Positions 36,392 through 44,720 of a stretch of 54,311 nt of DNA are shown here, in pieces (position 1 is the first letter of the stretch; each line of letters opens with the position of its first letter). The DNA lies in assembly GCF_009766005.1 (NCBI RefSeq), contig NZ_LMUK01000023.1:1-54311 (forward strand). Reading direction: 5' to 3'. The notes beneath the pieces are model-generated. The model did not search any database and was not told the DNA's origin. It saw only the letters and a program-made list of their open reading frames with translations. This DNA is from Bradyrhizobium sp. S69. GTDB lineage: Bacteria; Pseudomonadota; Alphaproteobacteria; Rhizobiales; Xanthobacteraceae. The position numbers were made by a program, and so were the translations under genes.

Positions 36392-36624
36392 AAGGGAGGT
36401 CGCGGCAGATTCGATCAATAATCATCGGGCTCTAGAGAAGAAATCAGACGGAAATTGGCTCAAAATCGGCCCGGGCGGGCGCCGGTTCTGTCAGGCCAAA
36501 GCGAGATGTCAAGCCAACCCCGGCTTAACCTTGGCTTGCACTGCTCGCTCCGATCATTAAATTAGACGGTTCAAATCCCCTTTGTGGCCTTCCAGAGCCC
36601 TGCCCGCCAAAGCATGATCCGCCC
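36392..36624. other. map upstream region, no gene seen
   Basis: The 233 bases before the map start contain no convincing coding frame. An AT-richer patch (ATCATTAAATTAGACGG, near 36552-36568) lies 55-75 bases upstream of map and is a plausible promoter area, but no confident boxes were found. Confidence 0.35.
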
Positions 36625-37449
36625 ATGAGCTACGTTGAAGCCTCCGACATCCCCTCCCGCAAAACCGGGCAGATCAAGTTGCATGGGCCAAGCGGCTTTT
36701 CGGGCATGCGCAAGGCAGGCGCCATGGTCGCCAAATGCCTCGATGAATTGACCGACATCGTCAAACCGGGGCTGCCGACCTCCGAGATCGACGAATTCGT
36801 CCGCGATTTTGCCTTCCGGCATGGCGCCTATCCGGCGACCCTGATGTATCGCGGCTATCGTTATTCGACCTGCACCTCGATCAACCATGTGGTCTGCCAC
36901 GGCATGCCCGGCGACAAGGTGCTGAAGGACGGCGATATCGTCAATGTCGACGTCACCTTCATCGTCGAGGGCTGGTATGGCGATTCCAGCCGGATGTATG
37001 CGATCGGGGCGATTGCCCGCAAGGCCGAGCGGCTGATCGAAGTAACCTATGAATCGATGATGCGCGGCATCGCCGCGGTGAAGCCCGGCGCCACCACCGG
37101 CGATATCGGCCACGCCATTCAAAGCTTCGTCGAGCCGCAGGGCATGAGCGTGGTGCGCGACTTCTGCGGCCATGGCCTCGGCCGCATGTTCCATGACGAG
37201 CCGAACATCATTCACGTCGGCCGGCCCGGCGAAGGCGTCGCGCTGAAGCCCGGCATGTTCTTCACCATCGAGCCGATGATCAATCTCGGCAAGCCGCACG
37301 TCAAAATCCTGTCCGACGGCTGGACCGCGGTGACCCGCGACCGTTCGCTGTCGGCGCAGTTCGAGCATTCCGTCGGCGTGACCGCGACCGGCGTCGAGAT
37401 CTTCACGCTGTCGGAACGCCACGGCGAAAAGCAGATCACCACGGCGTAA
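36625..37449 (+). CDS. map: methionine aminopeptidase, type I
   Basis: Map removes the initiator methionine from new proteins. The 274-residue protein has all five dinuclear metal ligands: D109 in VNVDVTF, D120 in YGDSSRM, H183 in GHGLGRMFH, E216 in FTIEPMI and E247 in AQFEHSV, plus H92 in VCHGMP. The length and N-terminus (MSYVEASDIPSRKTGQIKLH) fit alphaproteobacterial type I enzymes. In many Rhizobiales map lies close to radC. Here radC is 3.3 kb away, with two regulator-effector modules between them. It ends 3 bases from the convergent TetR gene. Confidence 0.97.
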   Translation: MSYVEASDIPSRKTGQIKLHGPSGFSGMRKAGAMVAKCLDELTDIVKPGLPTSEIDEFVRDFAFRHGAYPATLMYRGYRYSTCTSINHVVCHGMPGDKVLKDGDIVNVDVTFIVEGWYGDSSRMYAIGAIARKAERLIEVTYESMMRGIAAVKPGATTGDIGHAIQSFVEPQGMSVVRDFCGHGLGRMFHDEPNIIHVGRPGEGVALKPGMFFTIEPMINLGKPHVKILSDGWTAVTRDRSLSAQFEHSVGVTATGVEIFTLSERHGEKQITTA

Positions 37450-37452
37450 GTT

Positions 37453-38049
37453 TTAGCCGGCCGGCTTCACGCGCAGCATTTCCAGCAGGGATTTGAAGGC
37501 GCGGCCGTATTCGGCGCCGGCTTTGGCGATGTCGCTGCGCCCGGCGCACGCCACCGCAGCCTCAGTCACCGCGCCGAGCAGCAGGCGCGCCAGCGGCTCG
37601 ACCGGTTGCCTGGCCACCAGTCCGGCTTCCATCGCGGCGGCGAGCGCATAGGGGATCTGGCCGCCGAAATGCTCCATGTCGATTTCGCGCCAGCGATCCC
37701 AGCCGAGCACCGCCGGACCGTCGCGCAAGATGATCTGACTGATCGGCTTTTTGGCGCAGGCGGAAAAGTAGAACTGCGTCCCCGCCGCCATCGCGGCGAG
37801 AATATCCTTTTCGGCCATCGCGACGCGTTCGATCTCGGCGGCGAGATCGACTGAGACCGCGGCAAACACCGCCTCGAACAGCGCTTCCTTGGTCTTGAAG
37901 TGATGATAGATCGCGCCTTTGGCGACGCGGGCTGCGACCGCGATGTCGTCGACGGTCGTATTTTCAAAGCCGCGGTCGCCGAACAGATGGCGCGCGGTTT
38001 TGAGAATTGCCGCCCGCGTGGTCGCCCGCCTCTCGGACTGTGTCGCCAT
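37453..38049 (-). CDS. TetR-family transcriptional regulator
   Basis: The 198-residue protein has a TetR N-terminal DNA-binding domain (residues about 10-56: TRAAILKTARHLFGDRGFENTTVDDIAVAARVAKGAIYHHFKTKEALFEAVF, seen as the TVDDIA...IYHHFKTKE helix-turn-helix). The C-terminal ligand-binding half is unassigned. Divergent from it lies an NTF2-like gene, and two in-phase 17-bp palindromes sit between them (38106-38143). The simplest reading is a repressor of the divergent gene and probably of itself. The ligand is unknown. Confidence 0.93.
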   Translation of the reverse strand: MATQSERRATTRAAILKTARHLFGDRGFENTTVDDIAVAARVAKGAIYHHFKTKEALFEAVFAAVSVDLAAEIERVAMAEKDILAAMAAGTQFYFSACAKKPISQIILRDGPAVLGWDRWREIDMEHFGGQIPYALAAAMEAGLVARQPVEPLARLLLGAVTEAAVACAGRSDIAKAGAEYGRAFKSLLEMLRVKPAG

Positions 38050-38105
38050 CGGCTCTTCCTACAATCATTCCCAAATCTTTGCCAATCCGGATCGCCGATT
38101 GACTT

Positions 38106-38143
38106 ACCGACTTGTGGTCGGTATATACCGACTATTGGTCGGT
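38106..38143. promoter_or_regulatory. tandem TetR operator, two ACCGAC-N5-GTCGGT palindromes
   Basis: ACCGACTTGTGGTCGGT (38106-38122) and ACCGACTATTGGTCGGT (38127-38143) are near-identical palindromes with centres exactly 21 bp apart, two helical turns. They lie between the divergent TetR gene (start 38049) and the NTF2-like gene (start 38159). The right-hand one ends 15 bases before that ATG. Such spacing suits two repressor dimers bound on one face of the DNA. Confidence 0.88.
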
Positions 38144-38158
38144 TTATGGAGAGACGCG

Positions 38159-38563
38159 ATGCCAAGCAGAGCAACGGTTGACGCCTTCGTGGCCCTGGTC
38201 GAATCCGGCGACTATGTCGGGGCGATCGAGCAATTTTACGCGGCCGACGCTTCGACCCGCGAAAACAACGGAGCGCCGCGGGTCGGCCGCGACAATCTGA
38301 TGGCGATCGAGCGTCACGTCATGGCAGCCCACAAGCAGATCGACGCGCGAAAACTGGCTCCCGTGCTGATCGACGCGGACACGGTCGCGATTGTCTGGAG
38401 ATTCGAATTTACCACGCTGCACGACACCATGCGCACGATGGAAGAGGTCGCGTGGCAAAAGTGGCGCGGCGAGCAACTGCTCGAGGAGCAGTTCTTCTAC
38501 GACCCGCAGCAGATGCTCGCTGAAAGGCCCGTGGCGCGGCAGGAGGCCGCGACCGCCTCGTAA
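38159..38563 (+). CDS. SnoaL/NTF2-like small protein
   Basis: The 134-residue protein has the alpha-plus-beta cone pattern of the SnoaL/NTF2 superfamily: an N-terminal helix pair (TVDAFVALVESGDYVGAIEQFYAADA), RENNGAPRVGRDNLMAIERHV, then antiparallel strands (TVAIVWRFEFTTLHD and EQLLEEQFFYDPQQ). Members include isomerases, cyclases and proteins of unknown role; no catalytic residues can be assigned. GGAGAG lies 6 bases before ATG 38159. Two palindromic operators directly upstream show that it is very probably controlled by the divergent TetR protein. An alternative start upstream at 37919 runs through the operator and is rejected. Confidence 0.85.
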   Translation: MPSRATVDAFVALVESGDYVGAIEQFYAADASTRENNGAPRVGRDNLMAIERHVMAAHKQIDARKLAPVLIDADTVAIVWRFEFTTLHDTMRTMEEVAWQKWRGEQLLEEQFFYDPQQMLAERPVARQEAATAS

Positions 38564-38597
38564 GGCGTTTTCATGCGAAGTACGTAGGAAGTAGCGA

Positions 38598-38668
38598 GTA
38601 GCCCGGATGAGCTCTTTCGATATGCGGGACCTGGAGACCCGGATATCGCAAGGGCTCATCCGGGCTAC
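38598..38668. repeat. dispersed inverted repeat with GTAGCCCGGATGAGC arms
   Basis: GTAGCCCGGATGAGC (38598-38612) is exactly inverted as GCTCATCCGGGCTAC (38654-38668), with a second partly paired inner segment (GATATGCGGG and CCCGGATATC). It lies between convergent genes. I know the GTAGCCCGGAT motif as a frequent interspersed repeat in Bradyrhizobium-type genomes. Confidence 0.88.
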
Positions 38669-38689
38669 ATCCTACATCTGTGGCCGCGT

Positions 38690-39889
38690 CTATTCCGAAT
38701 CGGTTGCGAGATAGATCAGGGCCGCGAGCGGCAGTGCGATGCCGATCCAGGAAACCAGCGCCCAGCCGCCATTGGCATAGGCCCAGCCCCCGATCGCCGA
38801 GCCCGCGGCCCCCGCCAGGAAGAACGTCGTCATATAGAGCCCGTTGAGGCGGCCGCGGGATTCGGCGCCCTGCGCGAACAGCGTGCGATAGCCAAGCACG
38901 ACATTGGCCTGCACCCCGAAATCGATCGCGATCGCGGCGATCACCAGCACCGCCATCGACAGGGTCGAGCCGAAATCGACCAGCCGCGTCAGCGCAAAGC
39001 CGCCCGCGGTGAGCAGCATCACCGCCGCCGTCGCCGGCCGTGTCCATCCACGGTCGGCGACGCGGCCGGCGAGCGGTGCCGCGATCGCGCCGGCGACGCC
39101 GGCCAGCGCGAACATCGCGATCCCCCGCTGCGTCAGATGGAAGGCGGGACCCGCCAGCAGCAACGGCGCGGTGGTCCAGAACATGCTGAACACGCCGAAC
39201 AACGCGGCCTGATACAGCGCACGGCGCCGCAGCACGACATTGGTTCGCGCCATGTGCATCATCGATGCCAGCAACTGACCATAGCCGAGCCGCGCCGTCG
39301 GCAAGCGCTGCGGCAGCATCCGATGCAGCACTACAGCGAGCAGGATCATACCGCAGGCGGACACCTTGTAGACCGCGTGCCAGGACGAGGCGGCGGCGAT
39401 GAAGCTGGACGCCGGGCGCGACAGCAACACGCCGATCATCAGGCCGGTGGTGACATTGCCGACGACGCGGCCGCGAATCTCGGGCGGCGCCATGTGCCCG
39501 GCGTAAGGGATCAGGATCTGCACCGCGACCGAGCCGAACCCGATGCACAGGCCCGCGATCAGAAACGGCAGCGGATGGGTGACGAACGCCGCCGCCAGCA
39601 GCGCCAGCGCGCCGAGGCTCGTGATGCCCACGACCAGACGGCGATTTTCGACGAGATCGCCGAGCGGCACGATCAGCAGCAGGCCCGCGCCGTAACCAAG
39701 CTGGGTCACGGTCACGATCAGGCCGGCCGATTGCGGCGACAATCCCAGATCCGCGGCGATCGGGCCGATCAGCGGCTGCGCATAATAGAGGTTGGCGACA
39801 ATCAGCCCGCAGGACATCGCCAGCAGTATGGTCAGCCAGTTCGAGAGGATGTCGGGCGGGCGCGGCAGTTCAGAAGCAATCGTGGTCAC
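38690..39889 (-). CDS. MFS transporter
   Basis: The 399-residue protein has 12 predicted membrane helices and the MFS loop between helices 2 and 3 (PLGDLVENRRLVV). The arrangement and length fit drug or metabolite efflux carriers of the YgaY/YbfB-like set; the substrate is not known. I chose GTG 39889 because GGAGA lies 5 bases upstream; ATG 39925 is an in-frame alternative adding 12 residues. A TetR gene on the same strand begins upstream and ends 71 bases away, so the regulator and transporter are probably in one autoregulated unit. Confidence 0.88.
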   Translation of the reverse strand: MTTIASELPRPPDILSNWLTILLAMSCGLIVANLYYAQPLIGPIAADLGLSPQSAGLIVTVTQLGYGAGLLLIVPLGDLVENRRLVVGITSLGALALLAAAFVTHPLPFLIAGLCIGFGSVAVQILIPYAGHMAPPEIRGRVVGNVTTGLMIGVLLSRPASSFIAAASSWHAVYKVSACGMILLAVVLHRMLPQRLPTARLGYGQLLASMMHMARTNVVLRRRALYQAALFGVFSMFWTTAPLLLAGPAFHLTQRGIAMFALAGVAGAIAAPLAGRVADRGWTRPATAAVMLLTAGGFALTRLVDFGSTLSMAVLVIAAIAIDFGVQANVVLGYRTLFAQGAESRGRLNGLYMTTFFLAGAAGSAIGGWAYANGGWALVSWIGIALPLAALIYLATDSE

Positions 39890-39960
39890 GCAGGGTCTCC
39901 ATACCGGATATGAGGGAATGCTCATGTTGCGAAATGAGCAAAAGACAAAATGAGCGGAAT

Positions 39961-40575
39961 TCAGGTCAGCAACTTCATCGCGATCTCGATCGTGATGGAT
40001 GGATCGGGAGGGGCGCGACCCGCCTTGCCGACGACACGCATGCCCTGGGTCAGATAGACCATCACGCGCGCGGTCTCCTCCGGATCGACCCCTCTTGGAA
40101 CGGAGCTGTCGAGATGACCCTCGCGGACCAGCCCCGCCAGCAACGCCTCGTTGTTGGCGAGGCTGGCGCCGACGCGCGCCGCGACTTCGCGGTCGAAAAT
40201 CGCGAGTTCGACAGCGCTGCCGACCACCAGGCAGCCACGGCGGCCTTCGACACCCCTGGAGGATTCGAGATAGAACGCGAACAAATCGCGCAACCGTTCG
40301 CGGGCCGATTTTGCCGCGCCGGCAACCTGTTGCATCTGCGCGGTCCGCAGCAAAGTGTAGCGGTCGAACGCCGCGAGGAAGATGTCGCGCTTATCCTTGA
40401 AAGCCTTGTAGATGCTGCCCGACGCCAGCCCCATCGCATCCGTCAGGTCGCCGATCGACGAGGCGTGATAACCGCGCTCGCGAAACACCCGGATCGCGCC
40501 GTCGAGCGCCTCTTCCATATCGAACTCGCGCGGGCGCCCGCGAACCGGGGCGGCATGCGAGCCAGCTGTGACCAT
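39961..40575 (-). CDS. TetR/AcrR-family regulator of the adjacent MFS gene
   Basis: The protein has a TetR helix-turn-helix (GRPREFDMEEALDGAIRVFRERGY, then SIGDLTDAMGLASGSIYKAFKDKRDIF) and a C-terminal domain of the TetR_C type (RRGCLVVGSAVELA). The frame opens at 40608, but that codon lies inside a palindrome (40594-40615) that looks like its operator. A later start, ATG 40575 (204 residues) or ATG 40584, is therefore more likely. The MFS transporter gene follows downstream on the same strand. The ligand is probably the transported compound, by analogy with AcrR-type systems. Confidence 0.9.
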   Translation of the reverse strand: MVTAGSHAAPVRGRPREFDMEEALDGAIRVFRERGYHASSIGDLTDAMGLASGSIYKAFKDKRDIFLAAFDRYTLLRTAQMQQVAGAAKSARERLRDLFAFYLESSRGVEGRRGCLVVGSAVELAIFDREVAARVGASLANNEALLAGLVREGHLDSSVPRGVDPEETARVMVYLTQGMRVVGKAGRAPPDPSITIEIAMKLLT

Positions 40576-40593
40576 CTTGATCATCACCGCGAT

Positions 40594-40615
40594 ATAGGGA
40601 ACGATCATTTCCTAT
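40594..40615. promoter_or_regulatory. probable operator of the TetR-MFS unit
   Basis: The 22-bp sequence ATAGGGAACGATCATTTCCTAT is imperfectly palindromic: 9 of 11 base pairs match across its centre. It sits 19 bases upstream of the preferred TetR start at 40575, where a repressor would block its own promoter. The shape resembles TetR/AcrR operators. Confidence 0.65.
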
Positions 40616-40727
40616 TCAAGTCACAGATGCGTCAGCGGAACGTCTTTGCTTGTCGGCTGCTGCCGGCTCGGGGGCATTCCGCACTTCACGGTTGCAAAAC
40701 CCGCAGCGCTCGGCATGCTGCGCGACC

Positions 40728-41447
40728 ATGGTCGGCAAAACCAGCGAACCGCAAATTCCGTCCGAACCCGCCGAGGCGCCGCATTATCACGGCCACCGCG
40801 AGCGGCTGCGGGAGCGGTTTTATGCAGCCGGACCGGACGCGCTGAGCGACTATGAATTGCTGGAGATGGCGTTGTTTGCAGCGCTGCCCCGGCGCGACAC
40901 CAAGCCGCTGGCGAAAGCGCTGCTTAGGAAGTTCGGCTCATTCGCCGAAGTCGTTCATGCGCCGGTGGCGCGGTTGCGCGAGGTCGAAGGCATCGGGGAT
41001 GCCTCGATCAACCAGATCAAATTGCTGGCGGCGTCCGCGAGCCGCGTTGCCAAGGGCGAAATCAAGCGCAGCATCGCGCTGTCGTCCTGGAACGACGTGA
41101 TCGATTATTGCCGGACCGGCATGGCGTTCGCCGACAAGGAGCAATTCCGCGTGCTGTTCCTCGACAAGCGCAACCGGTTGATCGCCGACGAAGTGCAACA
41201 GACCGGCACCGTCGATCACACGCCAGTATACCCGCGCGAGGTGATAAAACGGGCGCTGGAATTATCCTCGACGGCGATCATCCTGGTGCACAATCATCCC
41301 TCCGGCGACCCGACACCGTCGCAAGCCGACATCACGATGACAAAAGCGATCGTCGCCATCGCCGAGCCGCTCGGCATCTCGGTGCACGACCACATCATCG
41401 TCGGCAAAGGCGGGCACGCGAGTTTGAAGGGGATGCGGCTGATCTAG
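40728..41447 (+). CDS. radC: RadC-family JAB1/MPN metalloprotein
   Basis: The 239-residue protein has an N-terminal helix-hairpin-helix region (about 35-105: [32 protein letters not shown]) and a C-terminal JAMM domain. The metal motif is [14 protein letters not shown] (H-x-H-x10-D), preceded by the conserved [13 protein letters not shown]. The family name RadC is historical; a repair role is doubtful and no activity is firmly assigned. ATG 40728 is chosen over an open frame from 40650. It is divergent from the TetR-MFS unit. In related genomes I expect map next to radC, so the intervening genes look like an insertion. Confidence 0.93.
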   Translation: MVGKTSEPQIPSEPAEAPHYHGHRERLRERFYAAGPDALSDYELLEMALFAALPRRDTKPLAKALLRKFGSFAEVVHAPVARLREVEGIGDASINQIKLLAASASRVAKGEIKRSIALSSWNDVIDYCRTGMAFADKEQFRVLFLDKRNRLIADEVQQTGTVDHTPVYPREVIKRALELSSTAIILVHNHPSGDPTPSQADITMTKAIVAIAEPLGISVHDHIIVGKGGHASLKGMRLI

Positions 41448-41487
41448 ACCAGGAAGCAGGGTTTCGTATCGACGCGGCGTTCGGCCC

Positions 41488-41928
41488 TCATCCAGCGGCT
41501 TGTTTGACCTCGCGTCGCGGATCGTAGGCGAATTCGAGCCGCAGGCCGCTTGGCTCGCGAACGAAGAAGTGGATCTTCGGCCCCTTCCCCGAAAGCTCGG
41601 GCGCGCACTCGACGACAACGTCCGGCCATTGCGCGACACGCTGGTACAGCGCGTCGAGCCCGGCGCGATCCGGAACAGCCAAAGCGAGATGGTGCAGGCC
41701 GACATTGGCGCGGCGGTCGAACGGGACCGCTTGCTCGGGCGCCTGCACGCGCCACAGCGTCAGGATCGTATGCTTGTCCGACACAAAGACCGCCGGATAG
41801 TCCGGACGTTCACCGACGACGGTCCAGCCCAGACATTCGCAAAAGAATTGCCGCGTCTTCTCGAGATGCAGGACGCTGAGGCCAATGTGATCAACGCCCG
41901 CGGTGGATGCTGTGGGATGCTCGGTCAT
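41488..41928 (-). CDS. VOC-superfamily (glyoxalase-like) protein
   Basis: The 146-residue protein has two beta-alpha-beta-beta-beta modules of the vicinal-oxygen-chelate fold: VDHIGLSVLHLEKTRQFFCECLGW and LHHLALAVPDRAGLDALYQRV, ending with SGLRLEFAYDP. Candidate metal residues are the histidines in VDHIGL and GLHHLAL and the glutamate in LEFAYD. The reaction is unknown: dioxygenase, isomerase or resistance protein. ATG 41928 is preceded by AAGGAG, a very good ribosome site. Its start is 1 base from the stop codon of the upstream PPOX-type gene, so the two form an operon. Confidence 0.88.
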   Translation of the reverse strand: MTEHPTASTAGVDHIGLSVLHLEKTRQFFCECLGWTVVGERPDYPAVFVSDKHTILTLWRVQAPEQAVPFDRRANVGLHHLALAVPDRAGLDALYQRVAQWPDVVVECAPELSGKGPKIHFFVREPSGLRLEFAYDPRREVKQAAG

Positions 41929-41929
41929 G

Positions 41930-42961
41930 TCAAATATTCTCCTTGGAATTTGGCAGATTGATCCAGCGCAGCGGGAGTGCATGCGCGCGATAGAAAATGC
42001 GGTGCGGCTGAAACCGCAACAGGCGCTCCGCGCCGGGGACGCCTGCTGTTTCGCGAGCCTCTAGAATGACCGTCGCGTCTCCGGTCATCTGCAGGAGATC
42101 GCCGGTTTCGAAATCGATGAAAACCAGGCCCGCGCGCGGATTCACGATGATATTGCCGAGCGTATTGAAGAAGCGATTGCCCGAGTAGTCGGGAATGGTC
42201 AGGCCGCCATCCGCGTCGATCCGGACGAAACCGCGCCCCCCGCCACGATGGGAGACGTCGGGCCGATGCCGCCCGTCATCACCCGTGACATAGGAGGCCA
42301 CGAACAAGGTGTCCGCCGTCCCGACCATTTCCGCGGCACGGCCTTCGAGCCTCGGAAAGGCGGCGCGATCGGCCGGAGACGGGAGGGCAGGATCGCCGAC
42401 GAAGCTGAATTCGCGTGGTCGGATATATCGAGGGCAGTTACCAAAGGATTGCTCGACGGCAACGCCAAAACCCTGCGACGTCGTCCGGTGAATCAAACCG
42501 TTCAACCGGTTGCGGCGTCGGGTGTGAAGCTCGATTCCGAGGAGTGCAATACCGTGCCCGTCCTCCATGCCTGCATCGGCAGGATCCATGGGATCCCGTG
42601 GCAGCGCTACGTCGAGGTGATGGGCGTCCGGCGTACTAAGAAAGCCCGGCCAGCCGGCACGGACCGTTGCCCATGCGTCGCCCGATCGATCGACGCTGCC
42701 GAGCACGATAAAAGGGAGCTGCGGATAGAACAGCCGATGTTGTTCGATCAGATGATCCCGGATCGCCCGGCGACCGACCGCGTCCATTTTTCCGGCAACA
42801 CCGGCATGCAGCTGCAACGCCAGCTCACCCTCATGCCATGGGCTGAGGGTACCCGCATCTGGCGCGGCGTCGCGGCCCGTCGCAACGTCACCAGCGGTCC
42901 GCGGCCAACCCGCAGCGGGCCGGATGTCCTTCTGTTCGAGTTGGCTGGTGGCGAGAGGCAT
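41930..42961 (-). CDS. pyridoxamine 5'-phosphate oxidase-fold flavoprotein
   Basis: The 343-residue protein contains a PPOX split barrel. The conserved stretch is around residues 215-300, with a phosphate/FMN-type SGNRFFNTLGNIIVNPRAGLVFIDFETGDLLQM run. An N-terminal half (FIVLGSVDRSGDAWATVRAGWPGFL) looks like a first barrel. Proteins of this type bind FMN or F420 and reduce diverse substrates; here the substrate is unknown. It is translated together with the VOC protein (one-base gap). A LysR regulator gene lies 200 bases upstream on the same strand. Confidence 0.8.
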   Translation of the reverse strand: MPLATSQLEQKDIRPAAGWPRTAGDVATGRDAAPDAGTLSPWHEGELALQLHAGVAGKMDAVGRRAIRDHLIEQHRLFYPQLPFIVLGSVDRSGDAWATVRAGWPGFLSTPDAHHLDVALPRDPMDPADAGMEDGHGIALLGIELHTRRRNRLNGLIHRTTSQGFGVAVEQSFGNCPRYIRPREFSFVGDPALPSPADRAAFPRLEGRAAEMVGTADTLFVASYVTGDDGRHRPDVSHRGGGRGFVRIDADGGLTIPDYSGNRFFNTLGNIIVNPRAGLVFIDFETGDLLQMTGDATVILEARETAGVPGAERLLRFQPHRIFYRAHALPLRWINLPNSKENI

Positions 42962-43161
42962 GATTCGTCGTCAGGCATGAAGTGAAGCAAGGGTCGCGCT
43001 GTCGCGACCGGGAGCCGCAGGTTTATGGCTGCAATGGATTTGAGGGAATACGTCGATTTTGATCACCTGTTTCCCAAAAAATGAGAAAGCGATCCATTGT
43101 CGACGGCACACGATCGCGGGAGGCAAGCCCCCTCACGTCGGGGTTTGGGCGACAATGGAGC

Positions 43162-44085
43162 TCAAGCCACAGAGCCCATCGCGGCAAGCGATTTACGCAA
43201 GCGTGGCGCCGCGAAGTCGAGGAACCCGCGCATCTTCAGCGGCATCTGGCCGCGGGAGACATGGACGAGATGGATCGGCGCGGGCTCCGGTTCGTAAGCT
43301 TCGAGCACCAAGCCCAGCTTTCCTGCCCGCAGCGCCTCCAAGGCCTGATAGTAGCGCAGGCGCACGAAGCCAAGGCCTCGGATTGCCGCGTCCAGGGCAG
43401 CCTCGGTCGTCGTCGCGAGTCGCGGCGCGATCGGTATCTCGATCGTTGCCTGCCTGTCGGGAGAACGGAAGCGCCAGAGCAGATCCGACGTGGGAAAACC
43501 GATCGCGATGCAAGGCTTCTGCCTGAGTTCGTCCGGCACCCGAGGCACGCCTTGCTCGAGGAGCTTTGGACTTCCGCAGATGACCAAGCGCATCGACCCG
43601 ACCCGCGTAGCGATCATGCCGCTGTCAGGCAGCGCCCCAATGCGGACGGCCATGTCGATACCATCGTCCACCAGGTCGGCAATGTGGTCGCCCAAGGCAA
43701 GCCGAACGTTGATGGCCGGGTAGAGCGCCAGGAAGTCGGCGATGATGGGCAAGACGTGCAGGCGGCCGAACAGCAATGGCGCGGTGATGACGAGTTCACC
43801 CGTCGGCATCGTGAACTCGCCGGCGGCCTCGCGTTGCGCGTCGTTGACCAATTCAAGGATATGGCGGGATGCGGCCGCATAGGTGACGCCCGCATCGGTG
43901 AGCGTGAGCTTGCGGGTTGTGCGTGTCAGCAGCTGCGTCCCCAACAGCGCCTCAAGCTCGGCGACTTTCCGGCTGAGCGTGGGTACGGGAATCCGCATCT
44001 GCCGAGCGGCGGCTGACAAGCTCCCATTCTCGACAGCCGCAAGAAACATCGACATGGCCTCGAGGCGATCCATCGTCTTGCTCAT
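43162..44085 (-). CDS. LysR-family transcriptional regulator
   Basis: The 307-residue protein has the LysR N-terminal winged helix-turn-helix (AMSMFLAAVENGSLSAAARQMRIPVPTLSRKVAELEALLGTQLL, seen as the SLSAAARQM...LSRKVAELE core). A periplasmic-binding-protein-like effector domain of about 210 residues follows. It is transcribed in the same direction as the PPOX-VOC pair, which starts 200 bases downstream, so it may control that pair, or its targets may lie elsewhere. No divergent gene is present, which is atypical for LysR control. Confidence 0.93.
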   Translation of the reverse strand: MSKTMDRLEAMSMFLAAVENGSLSAAARQMRIPVPTLSRKVAELEALLGTQLLTRTTRKLTLTDAGVTYAAASRHILELVNDAQREAAGEFTMPTGELVITAPLLFGRLHVLPIIADFLALYPAINVRLALGDHIADLVDDGIDMAVRIGALPDSGMIATRVGSMRLVICGSPKLLEQGVPRVPDELRQKPCIAIGFPTSDLLWRFRSPDRQATIEIPIAPRLATTTEAALDAAIRGLGFVRLRYYQALEALRAGKLGLVLEAYEPEPAPIHLVHVSRGQMPLKMRGFLDFAAPRLRKSLAAMGSVA

Positions 44086-44293
44086 TTTCTGATAAGATGC
44101 CTCTGAATCTTAGCAGATTAACCTGACGGTTGAGAAGGCTGTTGGCAGACGGGTTGCGACGGCCGAGTCGTCCGCCCGCCTTCGATTGATCGACGCATCG
44201 CTCCGGGAAAGGCTGCTGTCCCTCATGCCTTTCCGGTGGTTGGCAAAGACCGCTTCGCCTGCGGCCAAACTCCGCCAAACTATCGGCAGGCCA

Positions 44294-44668
44294 TCACCAG
44301 GGCTGGCCTTTGCCAAACGACCAGTCCTCTTTGTTGACGAACACCATGTTGATCATGATGTCGTCTGGGCGTACGCCGAGCTTGCTGTTGAGTTCGTCAG
44401 CAATCTGCCGGTAGAAGGCAAATTTCAGTTCCTTGGTGTTGCCGACGGTGCTGGTCACCTGGATCAAGATGAAGTCAGGCGACCGATCCATACCGAGGAA
44501 GTGACGATCGTAGATGAGGTTCTCGGGCGCGTGCTCATTGACGACAATGAAGCGATCGCCATCCGGAGCCTTGAGGACGTTAACGATCCCCTCGTACACA
44601 ATGTCGGCGACTTTGGCGCGGTAGTCCGCATGTTTTCCCTTGATCAGATCGATACGTGCAAACGGCAT
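44294..44668 (-). CDS. tautomerase-superfamily protein
   Basis: The 124-residue protein belongs to the tautomerase superfamily, closest in pattern to the cis-CaaD/MSAD-type Tautomerase_2 group. After removal of Met it would expose catalytic Pro1 (PFARIDLIKGK). A basic residue expected in the GR(S/T)-x-E-x-K segment is replaced: the sequence reads VGNTKELKFAFY. The chemistry may therefore differ from canonical members (inference). It is the second gene of a minus-strand pair with the GST gene, 52 bases downstream of it. A GST-tautomerase pairing suggests breakdown of an unsaturated or electrophilic compound. Confidence 0.88.
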   Translation of the reverse strand: MPFARIDLIKGKHADYRAKVADIVYEGIVNVLKAPDGDRFIVVNEHAPENLIYDRHFLGMDRSPDFILIQVTSTVGNTKELKFAFYRQIADELNSKLGVRPDDIMINMVFVNKEDWSFGKGQPW

Positions 44669-44720
44669 AATATTTTCCTTTGTTTGGTGGGTTTAGAGAC
44701 GGGTTGTCGCGGTGGTCGAG

